64,000 bases of DNA. It comes from Saccharopolyspora shandongensis. Lineage in GTDB: Bacteria; Actinomycetota; Actinomycetes; Mycobacteriales; Pseudonocardiaceae. Position 1 is the stretch's first letter. Each line of letters begins with the position of its first letter. The position numbers and the translations under genes are program-made. The notes under the pieces were generated by a model that was given only the letters and a program-made list of their open reading frames with translations, was not told where the DNA came from and ran no database searches. The stretch covers positions 1 to 64,000 of the forward strand of contig NZ_FNOK01000003.1 of assembly GCF_900106995.1 (NCBI RefSeq). The letters run 5' to 3'. Of this stretch, positions 39,295-48,379 are shown piece after piece.

Positions 39295-39609
39295 TTGTAT
39301 TTTGCCGTGGGGGTCGAACCCCCACACCCCCACGATGCGGTGGCCCGTTTCATCGGCTCCTTGCGTCGGGAGCCGTTCCCGGCCTGGGTTTCCGACCAGC
39401 CCTTGCCCTCGGCCGCTTCGCATCAGCGTGGAGCGTGTTGGGCGGCTCGGCAGGCTTGGCAATGGGTTGGTTCGGTGGCTTCGTCTTCGGCCCTTCTGGG
39501 CCGGGTTCGTTTTGGTGCGCTCGGGTTGGTCTGCGTTGTGGGCGCTTCGGGTTTCGTGCAGCAGCGCTGGTTCTGTTCTTGTTGTGGCGGTTGGGGTTCG
39601 TGGGGTTTT
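39295..39609. other. 315-bp stretch without a supported gene
   Basis: Frames on both strands have skewed composition (Gly/Trp/Phe on plus, Asn/Pro/Arg on minus), as expected of shadows in a T/G-biased spacer. Nothing is recognised. Confidence 0.4.
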
Positions 39610-40035
39610 TCAGGGCCTTTGTTGTTGGGTTGGGACTTCTGCTCTGGGGGCCGAGCTCAGGTAATTTCCCACCCTGGTCACCAGGAGGTCCATCTCGTAG
39701 GCGATCGTTCCCACGTCCGCTTCTTCTTCTCCCAGTATCGCTAGGCATGCTCCGGCTCCCGCCGCAGTTATGAAGACGAACGCGTGGTCCAGCTCCACCA
39801 GCGTTTGGCGCACTCCGCCGCCGCCGAAATGCCTTCCCGTTTCCTTCGCCAGGCTTTGGAACGTCGCCGCCATCGCCGCCAGGTGCTCGGCGTCCGCTGT
39901 GGACAGACCCGCCGAGCGGGCCATCAGCAGGCCGTCCGCCGAGAGCACCACTCCGTCACGGGCTCCCACCACCCGCGTCACCAGGTCGTCCAGCAGCCAG
40001 TTCAGCTCACCATCGGGGCCGATCCTGTCCGTCAT
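39610..40035 (-). CDS. cvnB: roadblock/LC7-domain protein of a conservon
   Basis: This 141-residue protein has the roadblock fold: LNWLLDDLVTRVVGARDGVV (12-31), LSADGLLMARSAGLS, LVELDHAFVFITAAGAGACL and VGTIAYEMDLLVTRV. In actinomycete conservons it works with a sensor kinase (CvnA), a DUF742 protein (CvnC) and a small GTPase (CvnD) in a G-protein-coupled-like signalling set. It starts 27 bp after the sensor kinase. The usual cvnC and cvnD genes do not follow; the next feature is the old tRNA terminator, so this conservon is partial here. Confidence 0.87.
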   Translation of the reverse strand: MTDRIGPDGELNWLLDDLVTRVVGARDGVVLSADGLLMARSAGLSTADAEHLAAMAATFQSLAKETGRHFGGGGVRQTLVELDHAFVFITAAGAGACLAILGEEEADVGTIAYEMDLLVTRVGNYLSSAPRAEVPTQQQRP

Positions 40036-40062
40036 CCGCGCATTTCCCCTTCGTCGGACCGG

Positions 40063-42213
40063 TCATTCCGGTTCCTCCGCTTGCCGCGCCTCGCGCGTGC
40101 CGCGTTGGAAAGCGGCCATGTTGCCACGGCTTCGCTCCGGCGAGTGCCCGGCACGCCCGGAATCGCCGTCACCCGACTCCGAATTGCGGGCATCCGGGCG
40201 AATTCTCGGCGGGGTCGGCAATCTCGGCTCGAGTTCCTCCCAATCCGCCGGGCGGGTGAAATCCATCCTGGTGTCGAACATCGGCTCGGTCGCCAGGATT
40301 TCGGTCGGCAGGAGAACCGTCGCCACCGTGCCGTTCCCAGTCGCCTCCTGCAGGACGACCTTGATGCCGCGGCGCGCGGCGAGCTGCGACACCACGAACA
40401 GCCCGAGCCGGGGATCGCCGCGCAACGTGATGTCCTCGAACCGCGGCGGCGTCGACAGCCGCACGTTGGCGTCGTCGCGGTCCGCCGGGCGCATTCCCAG
40501 CCCTTCGTCCTCGATCCGCACCAGCACACCGCGCCGCTCGTTGCTGCCGTACACCTGGACTTCCGAGCGCGGCGAGGAGAACGACGTGGCGTTGTCCATC
40601 AGCTCCGCCAGCAGGTGGATCACGTCGCCCACCGGAGCACCCACCAGCGAGACCTCGGGCATCGGGTGCATCCGGATCCGGTCGTAGAGCTCGGTTTCGG
40701 CCACGGCCGCACCCACCACGTCCGCCAGCCGCACCGGCTTTCGCCACTGCCGCCCCGGTTGCTCGCCCGCCAGGATGATCAGGTTCTCCGCGTTGCGGCG
40801 GGCTCGGGTGGCGAGGTGGTCGAGCCGCAGCAGCGCGTCCTGCCGCTGCGGGTGCTCCTCCCCTCTCGTCAACTCCTCGAGCACCTTGAACTGGCGGTGC
40901 ACCAGCCCCTGGTTCCGGTGGGCGATGCCCAGAAAGACCTTGTTGATGCCGGACTTCGCCTGGTTCTCCCGCACCGCCGCGGCGACCGCGGTGTGGTGCG
41001 CGGTGTTGAATGCCTCCGCCACCTGCCCGATCTCGTCGTTGCCGTGTTCCAGCGGGGACAGCTCTTCCTCGACGTCGATCTGCTCGCCGCGCTTGAGCCC
41101 GGACATGATGTCGGGCAACCGCTTGCTGGCCAGCCGCAGCGTGTCGTCGCGCAGCTTCGCCAGCCTGGTCACCAGCGTCCGGTCGACCAGCCGCCGGGCG
41201 TTGCGCGCGGCGAGCACGATGCCGACCAGCACGGCCAGCAGCGCCGCGAGGCTGCCCACGATCACCTGGACGAACCGGTCGGTCCCGTTCTTCAGGCCGA
41301 GGTCGGACGTGGTCTTGGCCTGCTCGATGGCGATATCGACCAGGTCCTCGGCGACCGCGTTGGTGGACTGCCGCCACTCCTCCTCGTCAACGGCGAACTT
41401 CCCGCTGCGCTGCGGCGGATGCTCGACGAGCGCGTTCTCGAAGCCGACCAGGCGCTGCCAGTCCGGGCTGGCGATGAGTCGCCGGTACATGTCGATCGTG
41501 CTCGGTGCGGCGGCGGGCACCGCGCTTTCCAGCCTGGAGTGGTAGGCGCCGGCCAGGGCGGAGAAGGACAGGTGGTCCTCGGTGTTGAACTCACCGCCGA
41601 CCAGCGCGGCACCACCCAGCGATGCGGCCTGGGACATCTGGTCGGCGGCGCGGAACACGTCGGTCGCCACCAGGGCGGCCTGGCTGACGGCCAGGTCCGG
41701 CGTCACCCGCGACTGGGTGTCGAACAGGTTGACGCCGGCGTCGAGCAGCCGGTTGTAGAAGCGGAATGTCTCGGCCTTCGACGAGTTCCCGGCATCCGCT
41801 CGGACGCGCTGCTGCGGCAGCTGGATCAGCAGAGCATCGAGGTCGCGCGCCCGGATCGCGATCCGCGACGGTGCCTCCTCGGCCAGCTGCCCTAGGTTGG
41901 CGCGCATCTCGCCGACGGCCCTGTCGGTCATCGCGCGTTGCGCGATCAGCGCGGCCGGGTCGATGTCCGGGCGGCTGAGCCGCTCCATCGCCAACTGGCG
42001 CTCCTTCTGCAGGGCCGCCAGGCTGTTCACCGCCGGGATCGAGGCGTTCTTCACCCCTACCGCGATCACCCTCGCGCTGTAACCGTCGTACACGGTCAGC
42101 GACGAGAATCCGAGCCAGAGGGCCAGCAGGATCACGCTCGGCACCACGCCGATGCGCGTCAGGCGGGCTCGGATCGTCCTGTAGTCACTACCCGAACTGC
42201 TCGTCCGCGTCAC
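40063..42213 (-). CDS. cvnA: nitrate/nitrite-sensing-type sensor histidine kinase of a conservon
   Basis: A 716-residue membrane kinase. One helix near residues 24-45 and a second near 330-350 bracket an extracytoplasmic sensor (NIT-like, with QRAMTDRAVGEMRANLGQL). A HAMP segment is followed by a dimerisation part (GLVHRQFKVLEELTRGEEHP) and a GHKL ATPase domain with HLLAELMDNATSFSSP, the N box and a G box (GLGMRPADRDD). The C-terminal 90 residues are proline-rich, as in CvnA proteins. It starts at GTG. A phosphorylatable His is not in the standard H-box context, which is typical of the group. Confidence 0.85.
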   Translation of the reverse strand: MTRTSSSGSDYRTIRARLTRIGVVPSVILLALWLGFSSLTVYDGYSARVIAVGVKNASIPAVNSLAALQKERQLAMERLSRPDIDPAALIAQRAMTDRAVGEMRANLGQLAEEAPSRIAIRARDLDALLIQLPQQRVRADAGNSSKAETFRFYNRLLDAGVNLFDTQSRVTPDLAVSQAALVATDVFRAADQMSQAASLGGAALVGGEFNTEDHLSFSALAGAYHSRLESAVPAAAPSTIDMYRRLIASPDWQRLVGFENALVEHPPQRSGKFAVDEEEWRQSTNAVAEDLVDIAIEQAKTTSDLGLKNGTDRFVQVIVGSLAALLAVLVGIVLAARNARRLVDRTLVTRLAKLRDDTLRLASKRLPDIMSGLKRGEQIDVEEELSPLEHGNDEIGQVAEAFNTAHHTAVAAAVRENQAKSGINKVFLGIAHRNQGLVHRQFKVLEELTRGEEHPQRQDALLRLDHLATRARRNAENLIILAGEQPGRQWRKPVRLADVVGAAVAETELYDRIRMHPMPEVSLVGAPVGDVIHLLAELMDNATSFSSPRSEVQVYGSNERRGVLVRIEDEGLGMRPADRDDANVRLSTPPRFEDITLRGDPRLGLFVVSQLAARRGIKVVLQEATGNGTVATVLLPTEILATEPMFDTRMDFTRPADWEELEPRLPTPPRIRPDARNSESGDGDSGRAGHSPERSRGNMAAFQRGTREARQAEEPE

Positions 42214-42340
42214 AGTGCTCCGCTATGTCGAACCCCCTGCGACCAGCCCGCTCCCGCACCAGCGCGGGCGGTCGCGCGGCCAAACACTAGCACAGGGTGA
42301 TCATGAAAACACGGAAACGTTTCATCACCGTTGCCCGCGG

Positions 42341-43078
42341 TCAGGCGTCGTAGCGCGGTTCGGTGCGGAGCAGGAACGTGGCGTCGTCGCCGGGCCCGAG
42401 CTCGCGCGGCTCCGCGCCGCGGGTGAACAGCCGGGCGCCGGTGCTGCCGCCGAGCTCGGCGTGCTCGCCGCGGACCCGCAGCCAGGCGCCCTCCCGGAGG
42501 CCCAGCACGGGCACGTCGTTGTCCTCCAGGAACTCCGCGATCCGCTGCTCGCGGGTCTCGCCCATGTGCGTGCTGCCCGGGTCGGGGTCCAGGTAGTGCG
42601 GGTTGATCTGGAACGGCACCAGCCCGATCGCCTCGAACGACGACGGCTCGACGATCGGCATGTCGTTGCTGGTCCGCAGGCTGGGGCAGGCCATGTTGGT
42701 GCCCGCGCTCGCGCCCATGTACGGCGTGCCGCCGCGCACGGCCTCGCGAAGCGCGGTGACCAGGCCGAGCCGGTGCAGCGTGGACAGCAGGCGGAAGGTG
42801 TTCCCGCCCCCGATGAACACGGCCTCGGCCTCGCGCACCGCCGCCACCGGGTCGTCGGCCCGGTGGATGCCGTCGACGGTGATGCCCAGCGGCGCGACCG
42901 CGGCCTGCACCGTCGCCGCGTAGCCGTCGTGATCGCGCTTGGCGAACGGGACGAACAGCAGCCGCCCGCGACCGGCCAGCAGCTCGGTCACGGCAGGCAT
43001 GGCGTGTTCGAGGAAACCCGTGCCGTGCTTCATCGAACTGGACAGCAGCAGCAACTCCACGTCGGCCTTCTTTCCCAT
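42341..43078 (-). CDS. pepE: peptidase E-like dipeptidase (S51)
   Basis: This 245-residue protein has the class-I glutamine-amidotransferase-like fold. The nucleophile Ser lies in YMGASAGTNMA (119-129), EAVFIGGGNTFRLL is the GGGN motif (87-101) and HYLDPDPGSTHMGE supplies the catalytic His region. Peptidase E cleaves dipeptides with an N-terminal Asp. It is cytoplasmic and intact. A neighbouring EspG-like gene on the same strand starts about 800 bp upstream; the two may be separately transcribed. Confidence 0.87.
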   Translation of the reverse strand: MGKKADVELLLLSSSMKHGTGFLEHAMPAVTELLAGRGRLLFVPFAKRDHDGYAATVQAAVAPLGITVDGIHRADDPVAAVREAEAVFIGGGNTFRLLSTLHRLGLVTALREAVRGGTPYMGASAGTNMACPSLRTSNDMPIVEPSSFEAIGLVPFQINPHYLDPDPGSTHMGETREQRIAEFLEDNDVPVLGLREGAWLRVRGEHAELGGSTGARLFTRGAEPRELGPGDDATFLLRTEPRYDA

Positions 43079-43132
43079 CGGACAACTCCAGGCCAGGCTA
43101 TCCCGACCCGACGGAATCCACAGTGGACAGGG

Positions 43133-43873
43133 TCAGCGGGGCAGGGGCTGGGTGCGCTCGCCGGTGCCCGCCCACAGGTCCTCGACGTACTGCTGGAGGG
43201 TCCTGCCGAGCAGGTAGGCGCCCGCCGGGGCGACCACGGTGAACGTGTCGTCCGGTGACTCCGGGATCACGGCGGAGCGGCCGGACGGCGCGTGGTGCAC
43301 CTCGATCCCGAACGGGCCGTTGCGCACCGCGCCGGAGAGGACGCGCAAACCCACCGTCAGGCGGGCGGTCATCCCGTCCGCGCGCCGCAGCAGGTCGCCG
43401 ATGGCGTGCGCGTCTTCCGGCGGCACGCGGCGGCGCTTGAGCTCGTAGGCCAGCCAGTCCACCTGGCGGTCTCCGCGCTGCTCGGCGTCGGCGCGCGCCT
43501 CGGCCAGCACGCGGGTCGGCACGGTGACCTCGCAGCCCTCGGCCGGTTCGCGGTCCGGCAGGCAACCCACCAGCGCCGGCCACGGCGCATCGGGGCGGAC
43601 CTCCTTCGCGGTCACCGACCCGTCCTGCACCAGCACCCGCACCGCGTGTCCGTTGCCGACCGCCACGACGGCGCGCCGCTCGGCCTCACCGGGGACGTCG
43701 ACCTGCGCGAATCCGAACACCGATGCGCGCGCCAGGTTCGCGGCCAGCTCGTCCCAGGGCCCGCCCGGCGGCTCGTCCGCGGTCTGCGGCCGCGCGATCA
43801 GGAACGCCGCGACCTCCGGCCCGACCGCGTGCTCGCGCAACAGGCCGCCGAACTCCCGCAGGCTGCATCGCAT
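43133..43873 (-). CDS. EspG-like ESX-associated protein
   Basis: This 246-residue protein has the composition and spacing of EspG-family chaperones of type VII secretion in actinomycetes: a mixed alpha/beta core with AVGPEVAAFLIARPQTADEP and AVRNGPFGIEVHH, and PDDTFTVVAPAGAYLLGRTL near the end. EspG proteins bind PE/PPE-type substrates. No ESX genes are nearby in this window, so the call rests on sequence pattern alone. It is cytoplasmic. Confidence 0.5.
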   Translation of the reverse strand: MRCSLREFGGLLREHAVGPEVAAFLIARPQTADEPPGGPWDELAANLARASVFGFAQVDVPGEAERRAVVAVGNGHAVRVLVQDGSVTAKEVRPDAPWPALVGCLPDREPAEGCEVTVPTRVLAEARADAEQRGDRQVDWLAYELKRRRVPPEDAHAIGDLLRRADGMTARLTVGLRVLSGAVRNGPFGIEVHHAPSGRSAVIPESPDDTFTVVAPAGAYLLGRTLQQYVEDLWAGTGERTQPLPR

Positions 43874-43966
43874 CGCCGGCTCCGTGGTCCATCAAGATCC
43901 CCTGTGGGCGGCAGGATATCCGGGGCGCTGCCCGCTTCGCGGCGTTTTGGCCGGGATCGACAGGTG

Positions 43967-44356
43967 TCAGCGTTCTTCGACTTGGGGTCGGGTGCGGCGC
44001 ACGATGCCGGCTAGGGCGCTGCTGACGATCGTGACGATCAGCGCGCCCCAGAACGCCGACCAGAAGCCGTCGACGTGGAACGGCAGCCGCAGCTCGCCGG
44101 CCAGGTAGCTGGTCAGCCAGAACAGCAGCGCGTTGACCACCAGGCCGAACAGCCCGAGCGTCAGCAGGTAGAGCAGGCAGCCCAGCGTCTTCGCGACCGG
44201 CTTGAGCACCACGTTGATGATGCCGAAGATCACCGACACCGCCAGCAGCGTGAGGACCTTCGCCGTGGTGTCCTCGCCCTCCAGCGTGATGCCGGGCAGC
44301 GCGGTGGTGATCCACACCGCGACCATGGTGATCAGGATGTACAGCAGCGTTGCCAC
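43967..44356 (-). CDS. phage-holin-4-like (Mycp1-type) four-helix membrane protein
   Basis: The protein is 129 residues from GTG 44356, which is preceded by AGGGAGGGG. Four hydrophobic helices (about 3-23, 33-51, 56-80, 98-118) and the motif FGIINVVLKPVAKTLGCLLY identify the COG1950/holin-4-superfamily membrane protein. Its role is unknown, and it is not a phage remnant: the family is chromosomal in most bacteria. The longer frame from 44395 adds a poorly composed extension and is not used. Confidence 0.85.
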   Translation of the reverse strand: MATLLYILITMVAVWITTALPGITLEGEDTTAKVLTLLAVSVIFGIINVVLKPVAKTLGCLLYLLTLGLFGLVVNALLFWLTSYLAGELRLPFHVDGFWSAFWGALIVTIVSSALAGIVRRTRPQVEER

Positions 44357-44449
44357 GACGCGCCCCTCCCTGCCGGCTTCCGCCACGAACATCATCGACG
44401 CTACCGGTGTCCGGGCGTCGCGCGCTCGCGCGGCGTTGTGATCTCCGGT

Positions 44450-45415
44450 TCAGTTGAAGAGGGTCGCCATCAGCCGGAGGGCGTCGCCGTCGGTGTCGTC
44501 GTGCGCCTCGGCGAACCGGAAGACGAGACCTTCGCGCAGGCCCCAGGGGCAGATCTCCAGCTCGTCCACGCCGATGGTGCGCAGGATCAGCTCGGCGACG
44601 ATGGCCCCGGCCAGGATGCGGCGGGCGCGGCTGCGCGACACGCCGGGCAGCGCCGCCCGCTGCTTCTGGTCCAGCTCCGCGAGCCGCGGGATCCAGGGGC
44701 GCAACTTGGCGCGGAGCAGCCGGTCGGGGTGGCGGGCCATCCTGCCCGGCGAGCTCTCGGTGAGCACGGCCAGCTGCCGCAGCACCTTGGACAGCGCCAC
44801 CGGATGTCCGAGGTCGCGGTCGGAGAAGGTGCGCAGCGAGCCGGGGATGGTGCCGCGGACCGCCGCGACCAGCTCGTCGACCTGCTGCGGCAGCGGCGGA
44901 TCGTCCGGCAGGTACTGCCTGGTCAGCCGGGCCGCGCCGAACGGCAGGGAGACCACGTCGGCGGGTTCGCCACCGGTGCCGGTGGCCACGTCGATGGTGC
45001 CGCCGCCGATGTCCACCATGGTCAGGACGGTGCCGCAGCGGCCGTGCCAGCGGCGGGCGGCGTGGTAGGTGACGGCGGCCTCGTCGCGCGGGCTGAGCAC
45101 GCCGATGCGCACGCCCGCCGCCTCGCTCAGCCGCTGCCGCAGCTCCGCGCCGTTGACCGCGTCGCGCACCGCCGAGGTCCCGTACGCGATCAGCGCGTCG
45201 GGCTTCTCGTCGATGGCCGCGTTCACGCAGTGCCGCACCGCCCGCACCGCGTGCTCGACGCCGAGCTCGGTGACCAGACCGTCCGCGCCGGTGTGCTCGG
45301 CGAGCCTGGTCCGGGCCTTCACGCTCCAGTCGGCGCGCGGCATCCGGGACCGATCGAGGTCGACGATCTCCAGGCGCGCAGCAGAGGACCCGATGTCCAG
45401 CAGAGCCAATTTCAT
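44450..45415 (-). CDS. Ppx/GppA-type exopolyphosphatase
   Basis: A 321-residue ASKHA-fold protein. LALLDIGSSAARLEIVDLD (3-21) is the phosphate-1 motif, IAYGTSAVRDA follows near 100, and VDIGGGTIDVATGTGG (near 140) is the phosphate-2 motif. The length fits the single-domain Ppx proteins of actinobacteria, which degrade polyphosphate or guanosine pentaphosphate. It is cytoplasmic. It lies alone between two transcription units. Confidence 0.9.
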   Translation of the reverse strand: MKLALLDIGSSAARLEIVDLDRSRMPRADWSVKARTRLAEHTGADGLVTELGVEHAVRAVRHCVNAAIDEKPDALIAYGTSAVRDAVNGAELRQRLSEAAGVRIGVLSPRDEAAVTYHAARRWHGRCGTVLTMVDIGGGTIDVATGTGGEPADVVSLPFGAARLTRQYLPDDPPLPQQVDELVAAVRGTIPGSLRTFSDRDLGHPVALSKVLRQLAVLTESSPGRMARHPDRLLRAKLRPWIPRLAELDQKQRAALPGVSRSRARRILAGAIVAELILRTIGVDELEICPWGLREGLVFRFAEAHDDTDGDALRLMATLFN

Positions 45416-45664
45416 GCCGCGACCGCCCGACCACGCGGCTCGTGGCGCGGCGTGGTGGAGGTAATCGGCGGCATGGTCCCATTGTCGGGGTCATTTCGAC
45501 CGAAAATCCCGCTACACCAAGGTTTTATTGAGAGTTGTGTCACATTCCCGGGGTCGGGCGCCGTCTCCCGGCGCGACTTACTCGGCGGTAGCCTCTGGGC
45601 TACCTCGGCGGCGTGGCCGACGCCCCGGCCTCGCCGCTCGCCACAGACCGGAAGGGTTCGGCCA

Positions 45665-46711
45665 ATGCGCATCGGGATGCCGCTGAACTACAGCGGAGGG
45701 TTCAAGGAAACCGTCGACGACCTGGCCACCTACGAGAAGGCCGGACTGGACATCGTGTACGTCCCGGAGGCGTACTCGTTCGACGCGGTCAGCCAGATGG
45801 GCTTCATCGCCGCCCGCACCGAACGCCTGGAGATCGCCTCCGGCATCCTGCAGATCTACACCCGCACGCCGACGCTGACCGCGATGACCGCGGCGGGCCT
45901 GGACTTCGTCTCCGACGGCCGGTTCACCCTGGGCATCGGCGCGTCCGGGCCGCAGGTCATCGAGGGCTTCCACGGGGTGCCGTACCACGCGCCGCTGGGC
46001 CGGACCCGCGAGATCGTCGACATCTGCCGCCAGGTCTGGCGCCGCGAGAAGGTCCAGCACGAGGGCAAGCACTACCGCATCCCGCTGCCCGCCGACCAGG
46101 GCACCGGGCTGGGCAAGCCGCTGAAGATCATCAACCACCCGGTGCGCGACCGGATCCCGATCATGATCGCCGCGATCGGCCCGAAGAACGTCGAGCTGGT
46201 CGCCGAGATCGCCGAAGCCTGGCAGCCGATCTTCTACCTGCCGGAGCGGGCGGCCGAGGTGTGGGGCGAGCCGCTGGCGGCGGGCAAGGCCAAGCGCGAC
46301 GCGTCGCTGCCGCCGCTGGACGTGGTCGCCCAGGCGCCGCTGGCCATCGGCGAGGGGCTCGACGACCTGCTGGACTTCGCGCGGCCGCACGTGGCGCTCT
46401 ACGTCGGCGGGATGGGCGCGAAGGGCAAGAACTTCTACAACAACCTGGCCCGCCGCTACGGCTTCGAGGCCGAGGCTGAGCTGATCCAGGACCTCTACCT
46501 CAGCGGCAAGAAGGAGGAGGCCGCCGCGGCGGTGCCCCGCGAGCTGCTGGAGAAGACCTCGCTGGTCGGCACCGTGAGCCACGTCAAGGAGCGGCTGGCG
46601 GCGCTGAAGGAATCGGGCGTCACGACCCTCAACGTGACGCCGCTGGCGGGCGACGCGGTCGGCCGGGCCAAGCTCATCGAGCAGGTCAAGCAGCTCGCCA
46701 CCGACGCCTGA
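45665..46711 (+). CDS. LLM-class F420-dependent oxidoreductase
   Basis: This 348-residue enzyme has the luciferase-like barrel: MRIGMPLNYSGGFKETVDDL at the start, DIVYVPEAYSFDAV, LGIGASGPQVIEGFHG and GPKNVELVAEIAEAWQP. It has no signal peptide, unlike the mobile-element relative at 32379. The group reduces varied substrates with F420H2. ATG 45665 is the first in-frame start before the conserved N-terminus. It is followed 12 bp later by a strong hairpin terminator, so the gene is monocistronic. Confidence 0.9.
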   Translation: MRIGMPLNYSGGFKETVDDLATYEKAGLDIVYVPEAYSFDAVSQMGFIAARTERLEIASGILQIYTRTPTLTAMTAAGLDFVSDGRFTLGIGASGPQVIEGFHGVPYHAPLGRTREIVDICRQVWRREKVQHEGKHYRIPLPADQGTGLGKPLKIINHPVRDRIPIMIAAIGPKNVELVAEIAEAWQPIFYLPERAAEVWGEPLAAGKAKRDASLPPLDVVAQAPLAIGEGLDDLLDFARPHVALYVGGMGAKGKNFYNNLARRYGFEAEAELIQDLYLSGKKEEAAAAVPRELLEKTSLVGTVSHVKERLAALKESGVTTLNVTPLAGDAVGRAKLIEQVKQLATDA

Positions 46712-46722
46712 TCGAGGTTCCG

Positions 46723-46755
46723 CCTCCGGCGTGTCGGGGTCTGACACGCCGGAGG
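46723..46755 (+). terminator. terminator hairpin
   Basis: Perfect 13-bp arms CCTCCGGCGTGTC and GACACGCCGGAGG enclose a 7-nt loop, 12 bp after the oxidoreductase stop. No T-run follows, which is usual in high-GC actinomycetes. Confidence 0.7.
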
Positions 46756-46800
46756 ACCGCAGTTTCCATTGAAATTGCGGGAAGATCGGTAGCTCGCGCC

Positions 46801-47661
46801 TCAGGCGAACTGCATTCCGACTCCCAGCGTGCTGCGGGCGGGTAGCAGGCCGGAGCCGATGGCCTTGCCGAAGACCGGCTCGACGAGTTCGGCCAGCGCT
46901 CCCGCGCTCGCCTCCCCCAGCTCTCGCCAGGGGCCGGCGGCCAGCTCGTCGGTCCGGCGTTCCACCTCCGCGCGCAGCCGGCGCCCGCTCTCGGTCGCCG
47001 CCCCCTCGGCGTCCACCAGGCCGCGGGAGAGCAGGCGTTCCCGCGCGGCGGACCACTGCTCGTCGCTCCAGCCGCGGCTGGCGAACACCTCGGCGGGCGC
47101 CGCGCCCACCGAGGCGAACGAGACCAGCGCCTCGACCGGATCCAGCCCGGCGTTCAGCAGCGCCGAGACGTGGCCGTCGCCCCGGTGTTCCCGCAAGATC
47201 GTCGCGGCCTGCCACAGCACGAGGTGCGGCTCGTCCGGCCAGGGCAGCCCCGCGTTCGCCGCCGCCAGCGGTCGGCCCGCGGTGTCGACGGCCTCCGCCG
47301 CGCGCCGGGCCAGCTTCGCGGCCTCGGCCACCGGAACGCCGTCGAGCAGCCGCCGGAAGGTCCGGTCCATCGCGCTCGCGCGCGCCGCGAGGACCCGCTC
47401 CGGCGAGGCGATCTCCCAGGCCGCGGGCACGTGCTCGCGGACCAGCTGCGGATCGAAGCTGTAGAACGCCGCGGCCACCAGTTCCGCGCCGGCGGCGCCG
47501 AGCGGCGCGGAACGCCAGGCGAAGTAGCTCGGCCAGCGCTCGTCGATCCGGTAGCCGAGCTCTTCCGCCTGCTCGAACGCCTCGGGCGCGTAGTAGAGCA
47601 GTGCGTGCACGGGCTCCAGCAACCACCACATCCGCCTTGCCAGGCCCAGTTCGTCAGCCAT
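46801..47661 (-). CDS. SCO6745-family protein (SalK-like)
   Basis: A 286-residue protein with the family layout: ARRMWWLLEPVHALLYYAPE (8-27), FAWRSAPLGAAGAELVAAAF (48-67) and YSFDPQLVREHVPAAWE after it. A repeat of the same pattern (PWPDEPHLVLWQAATILREH) lies in the middle, and the C-terminal part resembles a winged helix (RERLLSRGLVDAEGAATESG). The function of the family is unresolved. It is divergently transcribed from a TetR regulator, with two operator palindromes between them, so it is almost certainly under that regulator's control. Confidence 0.85.
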   Translation of the reverse strand: MADELGLARRMWWLLEPVHALLYYAPEAFEQAEELGYRIDERWPSYFAWRSAPLGAAGAELVAAAFYSFDPQLVREHVPAAWEIASPERVLAARASAMDRTFRRLLDGVPVAEAAKLARRAAEAVDTAGRPLAAANAGLPWPDEPHLVLWQAATILREHRGDGHVSALLNAGLDPVEALVSFASVGAAPAEVFASRGWSDEQWSAARERLLSRGLVDAEGAATESGRRLRAEVERRTDELAAGPWRELGEASAGALAELVEPVFGKAIGSGLLPARSTLGVGMQFA

Positions 47662-47672
47662 GACCCCTCCCC

Positions 47673-47728
47673 AATCTTGTCGCTGACAAGATTGACCCTG
47701 CCAGCCTCATCTTGTCAATGGCAAGATG
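47673..47728. promoter_or_regulatory. two TetR operator palindromes
   Basis: Site 1 (47673-47693) is perfect: AATCTTGTC, three bases, GACAAGATT. Site 2 (47708-47728) has arms CATCTTGTC and GGCAAGATG with one mismatch. Their centres are 35 bp apart in the 72-bp space between the divergent SCO6745-type and TetR genes, so one regulator should repress both promoters. Confidence 0.85.
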
Positions 47729-47733
47729 TATGC

Positions 47734-48294
47734 ATGAGCACGGAGCGGCCCTACCACCACGGAGATCTCCGCCAGGCCCTGCTGAACACGGCGGTCGAGA
47801 TGATCGCCGAGCACGGCCCGGCGCAGCTGAGCCTCCGGGACCTGGCCCGGCGCGCCGGCGTTTCGCACGCCGCGCCGCGGCACCACTTCAAGGACAAGGC
47901 CGGGCTGTTCACCGCGCTGGCCGCGCAGGGCTACCGGCTGCTCGCGGAGGCCTTGGCCGACGACCTGACGCTGATCGAGCTGGGCGCCCGCTACGTCGGC
48001 TTCGCGGTGTCGCACCCGTGCCACTTCGACGTGATGCACCAGCCGGACCGGTGCCACCCCGACGATCCCGACCTGCTCGCCGCGAAGGCCCAGGCCTGGG
48101 ACGCCCTGCGGGCGGGCCTGCCCGCGGCGCTCGACGACGCCGGAGCCGACCGGGCCGCACTCGCGGCGTGGTCCATCGCGCACGGCTTCGCGACGCTCCG
48201 CCTGACCGGCAACCTCCCGGCGGCGGCGCGCGACCGGGATCCCGCCGAGGCGTTCCGCGAGATCGCCGGGCTCCTCGACGTCGCCCCCGACTGA
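47734..48294 (+). CDS. TetR-family repressor
   Basis: This 186-residue regulator has a TetR helix-turn-helix at residues 10-55 (LRQALLNTAVEMIAEHGPAQ, then LRDLARRAGVSHAAPRHHFK, then DKAGLFTALAA). The C-terminal ligand domain has AARYVGF-like and CHFDVMHQPD segments. It starts 5 bp after the second operator, so it very probably autoregulates as well as controlling the divergent SCO6745-type gene. Its inducer is unknown. It ends before a strong bidirectional terminator. Confidence 0.93.
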   Translation: MSTERPYHHGDLRQALLNTAVEMIAEHGPAQLSLRDLARRAGVSHAAPRHHFKDKAGLFTALAAQGYRLLAEALADDLTLIELGARYVGFAVSHPCHFDVMHQPDRCHPDDPDLLAAKAQAWDALRAGLPAALDDAGADRAALAAWSIAHGFATLRLTGNLPAAARDRDPAEAFREIAGLLDVAPD

Positions 48295-48315
48295 GGCGTT
48301 TCCGCAGGCGAAAAG

Positions 48316-48361
48316 CCCGTGAGCACGTTGGGGCGCCACAGCAACCCAACGCGCTCACGGG
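48316..48361. terminator. bidirectional terminator between convergent genes
   Basis: Long arms CCCGTGAGCACGTTGGG and CCCAACGCGCTCACGGG pair with one mismatch around a 12-nt loop. The hairpin lies between the TetR stop and the end of the convergent transporter gene. Confidence 0.8.
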
Positions 48362-48379
48362 GCCCGACCAGGCCGAAAC

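Noticed and set aside
43967-44356. Holin-like gene as evidence for a prophage
   Set aside because: The family is a common chromosomal membrane protein and no phage structural or lysis genes lie nearby.
44075-45494. Long open frames on both strands of the holin-like/Ppx region
   Set aside because: They are shadows of the real genes in high-GC DNA, rich in Arg, Gln and Gly and without family motifs.
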